DNA of 64,000 nt from DASSUW01 sp963730535 (lineage in GTDB: Bacteria > Actinomycetota > Thermoleophilia > Solirubrobacterales > Solirubrobacteraceae), in the NCBI GenBank assembly GCA_963730535.1, contig CAVSRU010000005.1, positions 248,001 to 312,000 of the forward strand, written 5' to 3'. The notes beneath the pieces are model-generated. The model was not told where the DNA came from and ran no database searches. It saw only the letters and a list, made by a program, of their open reading frames with translations. How positions within the stretch are numbered: position 1 is the stretch's first letter; every line of letters starts with the position of its first letter. Of the stretch, positions 17,067 to 24,485 are shown piece by piece. A program made the translations under genes and the position numbers.

Positions 17067-17903
17067 TCCCGTCCGCGTTCGAGTACGTGGCGCCCGAGTC
17101 GCTCGACGAGGCGCTCGCCGCGCTGCGCGACGGCGGCGAGGACGCCAAGGTCCTGGCCGGCGGGCACTCGCTGATCCCGCTCATGAAGCTCCGCCTGGCC
17201 GCGCCCTCGCTGCTCGTCGACCTGCGCCGGGTGCCCGGGCTGTCCGGGATCCAGCGAGACGACGGCTCGTGGCGGATCGGCGCGATGACATCCCACTACG
17301 AGGTGTCCGGCGGCGGGCCTCGGCCTGGCGTCGGCCGCGGCGGGCACGATCGCCGACCCGCAGGTGCGCTACCGCGGGACGCTGGGCGGCTCGCTCGCCC
17401 ACGGCGACCCGGCCTCCGACATGCCGGCGGTGGTGCTCGCGGCCGAGGGCTCGGTGACGGTCCGCGGCCAGTCCGGCCAGCGCGAGGTGGCGGCCGCCGA
17501 CCTGTTCGAGGACTTCCTGACCACCGCCGTGGGCGAGGGGGAGATCCTCACCGAGGTCCGGCTGCCGGCGCTCGAGGGCTACGGCTTCGGCTACGAGAAG
17601 TTCAACCGGCGCAAGGAGGACTGGACCATGGTGGCCGTCTGCGCGCTGGTCAAGAAGGCCGCCGACGGCACCTGCGAGGACGTCCGCATCGGCCTCACCC
17701 ACATGGGCTCGACGCCGCTGCGGGCGACGGCCGCCGAGCAGGCCCTGCGCGGGCAGCCGCTCGACGCCGAGCGCATCCGAGCGGCCGCCGAGCAGGCCGG
17801 GGAGGGGACGGAGCCGCCCGCCGACCTCAACGCCTCGGCGGACTACAAGCGCCACCTGGCGCGGGTGCTGTGCCGGAGGGTGCTCGAGCAGGCGTCATCA
17901 TGA
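17063..17903 (+). CDS. coxM: CO dehydrogenase-like FAD subunit, reading frame broken
   Basis: FAD-binding electron-transfer subunit. It starts with GTG at 17063 overlapping the coxL stop, after an AAGGAGG site. The first frame runs through KVLAGGHSLIPLMKLRLAAP and WRIGAMTSHYEVSG to about 17310. It then shifts, and the second frame carries AAAGTIADPQVRYRGTLGGSLAHGDPASD and the C-terminal CO-dehydrogenase flavoprotein domain ending near RVLEQASS. Around the break about ten family residues also seem missing. One extra G/C base or a small deletion explains it; a real lesion cannot be excluded. Confidence 0.85.
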
Positions 17904-17907
17904 GCCC

Positions 17908-18747
17908 GTGCAGTTCGCCACACCGGAGGCGGTGACCGAGGCCCTGGCCGGCGAGGGCTACCTCGCCGACCAGGCCCTGAGCACCGCCGCGTTCCTCGCC
18001 GCCACGCTCGAGCAGCCGCTGCTGCTCGAGGGCGAGGCGGGCGTGGGCAAGACCGAGGTGGCCCGCGCGCTTGCCGGCTCGCAGGACGCACGGCTCATCC
18101 GGCTCCAGTGCCACGAGGGGATCGACCTCCACCACGCCGTCTACGACTGGGACTACCAGCGCCAGCTGCTCGCCATCCGGGCGGCCGAGGCGGGCGCGCA
18201 GGCGCGCGAGCTGTTCGGACGCGAGTTCCTGCTCCGCCGGCCGCTGCTCGAGGCGCTCGAGCACGACGGGCCGGCCGTCCTGCTGATCGACGAGGTCGAC
18301 CGCGCCGACGACGAGTTCGAGGCGTTCCTGCTCGAGTTCCTCGCCGACTTCGCGATCACGATCCCGGAGCTCGGCACCGTGACCGGCCGGCGGCGCCCGC
18401 TGGTGGTGCTCACCTCCAACCGCACGCGGGAGCTGCACGACGCGCTCAAGCGCCGGTGCCTCTACCACTGGATCGACTACCCGGACCGCGCCCGCGAGGC
18501 CGAGATCGTGCGCACCCGGCTGCCCGGCGTGCCGGAGGCGATCGCCGAGCGGGTCTGCACGGCGGTCGCCCGCCTGCGCCAAGAGGAGCTGTACAAGCTT
18601 CCGGGGGTGGGGGAGACCATCACGTGGGCGCGGGCGCTGCTGGCACTCGACGGCGACGCCGACCTCGACGAAACGCTCGGCGTGGCCCTGAAGGTGCGGG
18701 AGGACATCGAGCGCGTCCGCGACCGCGGAGTGCTCGGGGGTGTCTGA
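17908..18747 (+). CDS. MoxR-family AAA+ ATPase (CoxD-like)
   Basis: A 279-residue ATPase that in cox operons helps mature the Mo/Cu active site. Walker A GEAGVGKTE is at residues 42-50, Walker B AVLLIDEVDRADDEFEAFLLEFL lies around 125-145, and sensor 1 is VLTSNRTRELHDALKRRCL. The GTG at 17908 lies 4 bases after coxM, so it belongs to the operon. The 3' end overlaps the VWA gene by 8 bases. MoxR with an adjacent VWA protein is a standard chaperone pair. Confidence 0.9.
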   Translation: MQFATPEAVTEALAGEGYLADQALSTAAFLAATLEQPLLLEGEAGVGKTEVARALAGSQDARLIRLQCHEGIDLHHAVYDWDYQRQLLAIRAAEAGAQARELFGREFLLRRPLLEALEHDGPAVLLIDEVDRADDEFEAFLLEFLADFAITIPELGTVTGRRRPLVVLTSNRTRELHDALKRRCLYHWIDYPDRAREAEIVRTRLPGVPEAIAERVCTAVARLRQEELYKLPGVGETITWARALLALDGDADLDETLGVALKVREDIERVRDRGVLGGV

Positions 18748-19849
18748 GCCCGTCCGCGAGCGCCTCTCCGAGCTGGCCGCCGCGATGCGCGCCGGCGGGG
18801 CGCCGGTCGGGGTGGGGGAGCTGCTCGGCGCCCACCGCGCGCTCGCCGCGGTCGACGCAGCGTCGCGCGGCGACGCCTTCTTCGCCCTGCGCGCCGTCAT
18901 GTGCTCGACGCACGCCGACATGGGGCTGTTCGCCCAGGCGTTCGCGGCCGTGTTCGGCGCCGAGACCGACGAGCGGCCGCCCGGCACCCCGCGACTGACC
19001 GAGCCGGAGACCGCGCCGCGCGCCGGCGTTCCCGGCCAGGCCTCGACCGACGCGCTCGAGGAGCTTCCCGTTCCGGCGGCCTGGAGCGAGGAGGAGCTGC
19101 TGCGGGAGAAGGACTTCGCCGAGTACACGGACGCCGAGCGCGCGATCGCCCGCGCGCTGCTCGCGCAGCTGGCCCGGCGCTCGCCGCAGCGGCTCTCCCG
19201 GCGCACGCGCGGCACGGCGCGCCGGCGCGAGCTGCACGACCTGCGGGCGACGGTCCGCGCCTCGTTGCGCCACGGGGGCGAGCTGCTCGAGCGCCGCTAC
19301 CGCGAGCCGGCCGAGCGCCCGCGGCGGCTCGTGCTCGTGTGCGACGTCTCGGGCTCGATGGCGCCGTACTCGCGCATGATGCTCCAGTACCTCCAGGCGA
19401 GCGTGACCGCGCGCGCCCGCGTGGAGGCGTTCGTGTTCGGCACCCGCCTCACCCGCGTGACCCGCGAGCTGGCCGGCCGCGATCCCGACCGGGCGCTGTC
19501 GCGGGCCGCCGACCACGTCGCCGACTGGTCGGGCGGCACCCGGATCGGCGCCGCGCTGGCCGAGCTCAACCGCGAGCACGGCCGCCGCATCGGCCGCGGC
19601 GCGGTGATCGTGGTGCTCTCCGACGGCTGGGACCGCGGCGATCCGGCCCTGCTCGGCGAGGAGATGGCGCGCCTGCGCCGGTGCGCGCACCGCGTGCTGT
19701 GGCTCAACCCGCTGGCCTCCGACCCCCGATACGAGCCGCTCACGCGCGGCATGCAGGCCGCGCTCCCGCACGTCGACCACCTGCTGCCCGGGAACTCGAT
19801 CGCCTCGCTGGAGGCGCTCGCCGAGCTGATGGAGTCGGGCCTCGAATGA
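18740..19849 (+). CDS. VWA-domain protein (CoxE-like)
   Basis: A 369-residue cytosolic protein that pairs with the preceding MoxR ATPase. The N-terminal half is helical. The C-terminal von Willebrand A domain (from about residue 195) has the MIDAS motif VCDVSGSMAPYS, a downstream SGGTRIG threonine loop and VVLSDGWDRGDP. In CO dehydrogenase operons the CoxD/CoxE pair is needed for assembly of the active site. The GTG at 18740 overlaps the ATPase gene and its stop overlaps the next ATG (ATGA). Confidence 0.9.
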   Translation: MSEPVRERLSELAAAMRAGGAPVGVGELLGAHRALAAVDAASRGDAFFALRAVMCSTHADMGLFAQAFAAVFGAETDERPPGTPRLTEPETAPRAGVPGQASTDALEELPVPAAWSEEELLREKDFAEYTDAERAIARALLAQLARRSPQRLSRRTRGTARRRELHDLRATVRASLRHGGELLERRYREPAERPRRLVLVCDVSGSMAPYSRMMLQYLQASVTARARVEAFVFGTRLTRVTRELAGRDPDRALSRAADHVADWSGGTRIGAALAELNREHGRRIGRGAVIVVLSDGWDRGDPALLGEEMARLRRCAHRVLWLNPLASDPRYEPLTRGMQAALPHVDHLLPGNSIASLEALAELMESGLE

Positions 19850-21141
19850 CGACCGCCGCACTCGTGCTGGCCGCGGGCGCCGGGCGGCGGTTCGGCGCCA
19901 CCAAGCAGCTCGCGACGCTGCGCGGGCGGCCGCTGCTCGAGCACGCGCTCGCCGCGGTGACCGCGGTGTCGCCGCGCGTGGTCGTGCTCGGGCACGCGGC
20001 CGACGAGATCCGAGCGCGCGCCGACCTCCACGGCGCCGTCCCGGTGATCTGCCCGGACTGGGAGGAGGGGCAGGCGGCGTCGCTGCGCTGCGGGCTGGCC
20101 GCGCTCCCGGACGCCGACGCCGTGCTCGTGGTGCTCGGCGATCAGCCCGGGCTCACGGCGGCGGCGGTCGACGCGCTGCTGGCCGCCGGCGGCGACGAGG
20201 ACGCCGTGCGCGCGACGTACGACGGCACGCCCGGCCATCCGGTCCTCCTGCGGCGTCCGCTGCTCGCTCGGGTGGGAGAGCTGCGCGGCGACGCCGGCTT
20301 CCGCGACCTGCTGCGCGACGCCCGCGTGCGAACCGTCGAGGTCGGCCACCTGGCCGCCCCGGAGGACGTCGACGCGCCCACCGACCTGGCCTTCGGCGAC
20401 GACTTCGACGGCCCGGGGCTCGACCTCGGCGTGTGGGTGCCGCACTACCTCCCGCAGTGGAGCTCGCGCGCCGAGAGCGCGGCGACCTACGAGGTGGCCG
20501 GCTCCGAGCTGCGGCTGACGATCCCGCCGGAGCAGGGCATCTGGTGCGCCGGTGACCACGAGCCGCCGTTGCGGGTCTCCGGGGTCCAGTCCGGCGTGTT
20601 CTCGGGCGAGGTCGGCAGCACGGTCGGCCAGCAGCCCTTCCGCGACGGCCAGCTCGTGCGCGAGGCGCAGGCGACCCAGTGGGGCTGGACGCCCGAGTAC
20701 GGGCGGCTGGAGGTGCGCGCCCGCATGGACCTCAGCCCGCGCTCGATGGCCTCGGTCTGGATGGTCGGCCTCGAGGACACCACTCCGGACCACTCGGGCG
20801 AGATCTGCGTGTTCGAGATCTTCGGCGACGCGCTCGAGCCCGGCAGCGCGGCGGTGGGCAGCGGCATCAAGCACATCCGCGACCCGAAGCTCACGTGGGA
20901 GTTCGACGCGCCCCGGCTCGCGATCGACGTCACCGAGCCACACGATTACGCCGCCGAGTGGCGCCCCGGCCGGGTCGACTTCTTCGTCGACGACCGTCAC
21001 GGCAAGACCGTCAACCAGGCCCCGGAGTACCCGCTCCAGATGATCATCGCCGTGTTCGACTTCCCGGAAAGCGCAGGTCCTGACGACCACGTGCCGCTGC
21101 TGGCCGTCGACCACGTGCGCGGCCATCCGTTGTCGGCCTGA
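19846..21141 (+). CDS. Fusion: MocA-type molybdenum-cofactor cytidylyltransferase + GH16-like domain
   Basis: One continuous 431-codon frame. Residues 1-182 form a nucleotidyltransferase: LVLAAGAGRRFGATKQL, the DWEEGQAASLRCGL segment typical of MocA, LVVLGDQPGL and TPGHPVLLRR. It would make the cytosine dinucleotide cofactor that CoxL-type enzymes need. From about residue 184 (FGDDFDGPGLD) the chain becomes a GH16-like sandwich up to the end. The usual ExDxxE catalytic stretch reads EICVFE at 319-324, with Cys in place of Asp. No stop or plausible start separates the halves. A true fusion or a merged pair are both possible. Confidence 0.85.
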   Translation: MTTAALVLAAGAGRRFGATKQLATLRGRPLLEHALAAVTAVSPRVVVLGHAADEIRARADLHGAVPVICPDWEEGQAASLRCGLAALPDADAVLVVLGDQPGLTAAAVDALLAAGGDEDAVRATYDGTPGHPVLLRRPLLARVGELRGDAGFRDLLRDARVRTVEVGHLAAPEDVDAPTDLAFGDDFDGPGLDLGVWVPHYLPQWSSRAESAATYEVAGSELRLTIPPEQGIWCAGDHEPPLRVSGVQSGVFSGEVGSTVGQQPFRDGQLVREAQATQWGWTPEYGRLEVRARMDLSPRSMASVWMVGLEDTTPDHSGEICVFEIFGDALEPGSAAVGSGIKHIRDPKLTWEFDAPRLAIDVTEPHDYAAEWRPGRVDFFVDDRHGKTVNQAPEYPLQMIIAVFDFPESAGPDDHVPLLAVDHVRGHPLSA

Positions 21142-21329
21142 GCGCCCACCGGTATCTTCCATGGAGGCGCGTGTCCCGCGCCCAACCCCCGTCCGGCGCT
21201 CACGCCGCCGGCCCGAGGGGGCAAAGGGAGCCGTAGCGCACTCGGGACGGAGCGATGTGGTGCCCTGTCACGGCGGGGCGGCGGGAGCGTGAGTCCCGGC
21301 CGGGCCGCCGCTGATCAGGAGCCATCCAG
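21142..21329 (+). other. GC-rich structured leader region before DUF4287 gene
   Basis: A 188-base non-coding stretch between two plus-strand genes. It is very G-rich and contains several potential stems, including CCCGAG (about 21213) with CTCGGG (about 21240) and a GCGGC/GCCGC pairing near 21280-21311. An AGGAG ribosome site precedes the ATG at 21330. I cannot match it to a named riboswitch. It may be the 5' leader of the next gene. Confidence 0.3.
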
Positions 21330-21989
21330 ATGACCACCCAGAAGTCGTTCAAGCGCGCGGTCCGCGAGCGCATGGCGAAGACCGGCGAGCGGTACACCGC
21401 CGCTCGCGCGCACCTCCTGCCCGCCGAGGAGGACGCGGCGCCCGCCTACGAGCCGACCATGTCCCCCGATGCCGTGCGCAGCGCCACCGGCCGCGAGTGG
21501 GACGAGTGGTTCGCGCTGCTCGACGCGTGGGGCGCCAGCGACCAGCCGCACAAGGCGATCGCCGCCTGGCTCGCCGCCGAGCACGGCGTGCCCGGCTGGT
21601 GGGCGCAGAACGTCACGGTCGAGTACGAGCGCTCGCGCGGGCTGCGCGCGCCCGGCAGCGGCCGCGACGGGCTCTTCTCCGTCGGCGCGAGCCGCACCGT
21701 CGCGGTTCCCGTCGACCGCCTCTACGAGGCGTTCGTCGACCCCGAGGTGCGCGAGCGCTGGCTGCCCGGCGACCGGGTGCGCGAGCGCACCGTCCTGCCA
21801 CACCGCTCGGCGCGCTTCGACTGGGAGGGCGGCCCCACCCGGCTCGTCGTCGGCTTCGCCGAGAAGGGCCCGGACAAGGCCCAGGTCGCGCTCGCGCATG
21901 AGCGCGTGCCGGACGCTGAGGTCGCCTCGGAGCTCAAGGCGTACTGGCGGGAGCGCCTCGGTGTGTTGAAGGCTCTGCTCGAGAGTTGA
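21330..21989 (+). CDS. DUF4287 / SRPBCC-domain protein
   Basis: A 219-residue protein. The N-terminus (about 1-100) is a DUF4287-like helical domain with REWDEWFALLDAWGASDQPHKAIAAWLAAEHGV and GWWAQNVTVEYE. The C-terminal part (from about 110) is a START/SRPBCC fold with VPVDRLYEAFVDPEVRERWLPG and VVGFAEKGPDKAQVALAHERV. Such proteins bind small hydrophobic ligands or act in stress responses; no function is established. It is not CoxG despite the nearby cox genes. It is followed by intergenic element copy B. Confidence 0.8.
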   Translation: MTTQKSFKRAVRERMAKTGERYTAARAHLLPAEEDAAPAYEPTMSPDAVRSATGREWDEWFALLDAWGASDQPHKAIAAWLAAEHGVPGWWAQNVTVEYERSRGLRAPGSGRDGLFSVGASRTVAVPVDRLYEAFVDPEVRERWLPGDRVRERTVLPHRSARFDWEGGPTRLVVGFAEKGPDKAQVALAHERVPDAEVASELKAYWRERLGVLKALLES

Positions 21990-22000
21990 CGGTTGTGCCG

Positions 22001-22210
22001 GCGAACGTCAACACCGGCTGGGTAGGGAGGCGAAGGGGCCGGCGTGGACGGTGATGGCCCGAACTGCGTCGAGTTAGCCCCGGTTTCCGGGGCTAACTCG
22101 ACACGGTTCGCCGAACTATCCCCGATTAGCGTCGGTTTCCGGGGCTAATCCGGGATAGTTCGCGCCGCGGTTGGCTCCCAGCCTCCCTACCCAGCCGCAG
22201 TTGACGTTCC
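22001..22210. repeat. TIR-bounded twin-hairpin intergenic element, copy B
   Basis: Terminal inverted repeats lie at 22001-22030 and 22181-22210, sharing GGCTGGGTAGGGAGGC and an outer GAACGTCAAC. Inside are two 51-base hairpins at 22060-22110 and 22112-22162. Each has 24-base arms starting CGAAC, a TTT loop and a GTTCG end; 22 and 21 of the 24 positions pair. The hairpins are related to each other (shared GGTTTCCGGGGCTAA). The reverse complement of copy C at 57246-57457 matches this core closely. No target-site duplication is evident. Confidence 0.92.
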
Positions 22211-22233
22211 CAACGCCGGGGTAGACCCAGCAA

Positions 22234-23109
22234 GTGCGCCGCCTGTCTACCGTCGCCGCCCTCGCGGCGCTCATCATCTCGGCGCCCGCGTGTGGCGGGG
22301 AAGACGCGCAGCGGGCGGCGGATAGTGCCCGTGAGCGGGTCGACCAGCTTCAGGAGGAGGGGGAGCGGCTGCGTGACCGTGCTCGCGCGGCATCACAGGA
22401 GTTCGGTCGCCGCGTTGGCGAGGTGCTCGAGAAGATGCGCCAGGCGGTGCCGGAGGCCTCGCTGCCCGCGCCGCGGGTGCGGGAGCCGACCGCGCTGGAG
22501 GCCTACATGCAGGAGGTGCTCGAGAGCGTCGACGGCTACTGGACGCGCACGCTGCTGGCCTCCGGTCTCGAGGAACCTCGGATCGGCTACTACTGGGTCC
22601 CGCCCGGCGGCCGCGTGCTGACGGCCTGCCGCGTGGTCGCCGACGACAACGCCGCGTTCTACTGCTCGGCCGACGACGCCATCTACGTCGCCGCGCGGTT
22701 CGCGAACGCGGTCTACCGCGGCATCGCCGACGACCTGCCGGGCGAGCGCGCCGGGCGCGGGAACGCGGTCGGCGAGTTCGGCCTCGCGTACGTGATCGCC
22801 CACGAGTACGCCCACAACGTGCAGTTCGAGCTCGGCTTCTACCAGCTGCTGCGGCCCGAGGACGGGGTGAAGGCGTTCGAGCTCCAGGCCGACTGCATGG
22901 CGGGGCTGTGGGGCAACGCCGCCTACCGCGCGGGGCGCTACGACGCGCAGGACGTCGAGCAGGCGATCTCGACGGCCCAGGCGGTCGGCGACTTCGACTT
23001 CGGCACCGCGCAGCACCACGGCACCCCGGACGAGCGCCGCGCCGCGTGGCTGGACGGCTTCCGGAGCGGCGATCCGGCGCGCTGCCGCCGGTACGTGCCC
23101 GGAACCTGA
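22234..23109 (+). CDS. Neutral zinc metallopeptidase, lipoprotein (YpfJ-type)
   Basis: An exported lipoprotein with lipobox ISAPAC (Cys20) followed by a charged coiled-coil-like stretch of about 50 residues. The peptidase domain has the zinc motif HEYAH at residues 190-194 (YVIAHEYAHNVQ) and a third ligand region ELQADCMAGLWGN, as in the putative neutral zinc metallopeptidase family. 291 residues is typical. The GTG at 22234 gives a signal peptide that starts RRLSTV. It lies 23 bases downstream of element copy B and 17 bases before the glycosyltransferase gene. The substrate is unknown. Confidence 0.9.
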   Translation: MRRLSTVAALAALIISAPACGGEDAQRAADSARERVDQLQEEGERLRDRARAASQEFGRRVGEVLEKMRQAVPEASLPAPRVREPTALEAYMQEVLESVDGYWTRTLLASGLEEPRIGYYWVPPGGRVLTACRVVADDNAAFYCSADDAIYVAARFANAVYRGIADDLPGERAGRGNAVGEFGLAYVIAHEYAHNVQFELGFYQLLRPEDGVKAFELQADCMAGLWGNAAYRAGRYDAQDVEQAISTAQAVGDFDFGTAQHHGTPDERRAAWLDGFRSGDPARCRRYVPGT

Positions 23110-23126
23110 CCCGCTACCTTCGCCGC

Positions 23127-24485
23127 GTGCGGAAACGGCTCGACCTGCGGATCGCGGCATTCCACGCCCGCCGCGCCAAGCTGCTCGCCGGCCGGGGCCG
23201 GTGGCCCGCGGCGGCGCGGGCGTACGAGCAGGCGGTCGCGCGGCAGCCCGGGAACCGGCTTTGGCAGCTCGCCCTCGCGGCCGCGTACATGCGCACGCAG
23301 CGCTGGGAGGACGCCGCCCGCGCGTACGAGGCGGCGATCGCGCTCGACGACCGCTACGCGCGCCACCACGCCAAGCTCGGGCGCGCCCGGGCGCGGGCGC
23401 AGCAGTGGGAGGCCGCGATCGAGGCGTACGAGGCGGCGATCGAACGCAACCCGCTCCGGCCGCACTGGCATGCGGCGATCGCCCGCGCGCGCCAGCACCT
23501 CGGTCACTGGGAGGAGGCGCCCAGCGGGGCACCGGGCGACGCCCGCTCTCAGGCCCGGGCCTCGCGGGAGCGCAAGCGCGCGCGGCAGGCCGCGAAGCTC
23601 GCCGCCGACCCGGACGCGACCGAGCTCGACCGCCGCCTCGCCGCCGCCAGCCCGGCGCGCTTCGCGGTGCGCCGGGGGATCGGCCGGTTCGTCTCCGAGC
23701 GGCTCGACTGGATCCGGGACGCCGCGCTCGAGCGCCCCCGACCGACGGTCGACATCGGGTTCAAGGCGTTCGTCTTCTGGGCGCAGGGGATCGAGACGGC
23801 GCCGCCGATCGTGCGCCGCTGCGCCGACGAGGTGCGCCGCCTGCACGGCGACGGCGACGTCCTGTTCCTCGACGCGGCCGCCGCCCGCGAGCACGCGACG
23901 GTTCCGGCCATGGTCGCCCGCAACGCGGGCCGCGACTGGACCCGGCTCTCGGACCTGCTGCGGCTCGAGCTCCTCAGCACCTACGGCGGCGTGTGGATGG
24001 ACGCCACCTGCCTCCCGCGCGCCCGCATGCAGGACGTCGTGCCGGACCTCCTGGGCAGCGGCTTCTTCGCCTTCACGTTCCGCCGCGGGCGGCTCGGCAA
24101 CTGGTTCCTGGCCAGCGAGCCCAACCACTACGTCGTCGCGATGCTGCGGGAGGCCCACTACGAGTACTGGCAGGCCTACGACCACGTGGTCGACTACTAC
24201 CTCTTCCACCACCTGTTCGAGATGCTCTACCTGCTCGACGAGCGCTTCGCCGCGCACTGGGACGCGACGCCCCGCCGCTTCGTCCGCCGCGCCACGGCCT
24301 ACAACAAGAGCCTGCTCGAGCCGTACGACGACGAGCGCGCGCGGGCGCTGCTCGACCGCAGCTTCGTGCACAAGCTGAGCTACAAGGTCGGCGCCGAGGA
24401 CGTCCGGCCGGGCAGCGGGCTCGCCCGCCTGCTGGAGGGAGAGCTACCCGAGCCGCAGCACGTCGACGGCGGCGCCGGCGGGTAG
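23127..24485 (+). CDS. TPR-domain capsular polysaccharide synthesis-type glycosyltransferase
   Basis: A 452-residue two-part protein. Residues 1-130 hold three TPR-like repeats (WPAAARAYEQAV, WEDAARAYEAAI and WEAAIEAYEAAI). From about residue 205 there is a GT32/Caps_synth-type transferase domain with FVFWAQGIETAPPIVRRC, RLSDLLRLELLSTYGGVWMDATCL (DXD-equivalent region) and a NKSLLEPYDD C-terminus. It probably adds sugars to a capsule or surface glycan. The GTG at 23127 follows the metallopeptidase closely. The 3' end overlaps convergent moeA by 42 bases. Confidence 0.85.
   Translation: MRKRLDLRIAAFHARRAKLLAGRGRWPAAARAYEQAVARQPGNRLWQLALAAAYMRTQRWEDAARAYEAAIALDDRYARHHAKLGRARARAQQWEAAIEAYEAAIERNPLRPHWHAAIARARQHLGHWEEAPSGAPGDARSQARASRERKRARQAAKLAADPDATELDRRLAAASPARFAVRRGIGRFVSERLDWIRDAALERPRPTVDIGFKAFVFWAQGIETAPPIVRRCADEVRRLHGDGDVLFLDAAAAREHATVPAMVARNAGRDWTRLSDLLRLELLSTYGGVWMDATCLPRARMQDVVPDLLGSGFFAFTFRRGRLGNWFLASEPNHYVVAMLREAHYEYWQAYDHVVDYYLFHHLFEMLYLLDERFAAHWDATPRRFVRRATAYNKSLLEPYDDERARALLDRSFVHKLSYKVGAEDVRPGSGLARLLEGELPEPQHVDGGAGG

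Noticed and set aside
18901..19845. Upstream in-frame extension of the MocA-GH16 frame across the VWA gene
   Set aside because: The region is Arg/Ala-rich out-of-frame translation of the VWA gene; the MocA start at 19846 has the canonical overlap and motif.
21330..21989. Calling the SRPBCC protein CoxG because of the nearby cox operon
   Set aside because: The N-terminal DUF4287 domain and lack of the CoxG membrane tail argue against it, and it is separated by a long leader.
22001..22210. Reading the element as a classic transposon with target-site duplications
   Set aside because: Flanking bases of the three copies show no matching duplications and no transposase frame is inside, so I call it only a repeat element.
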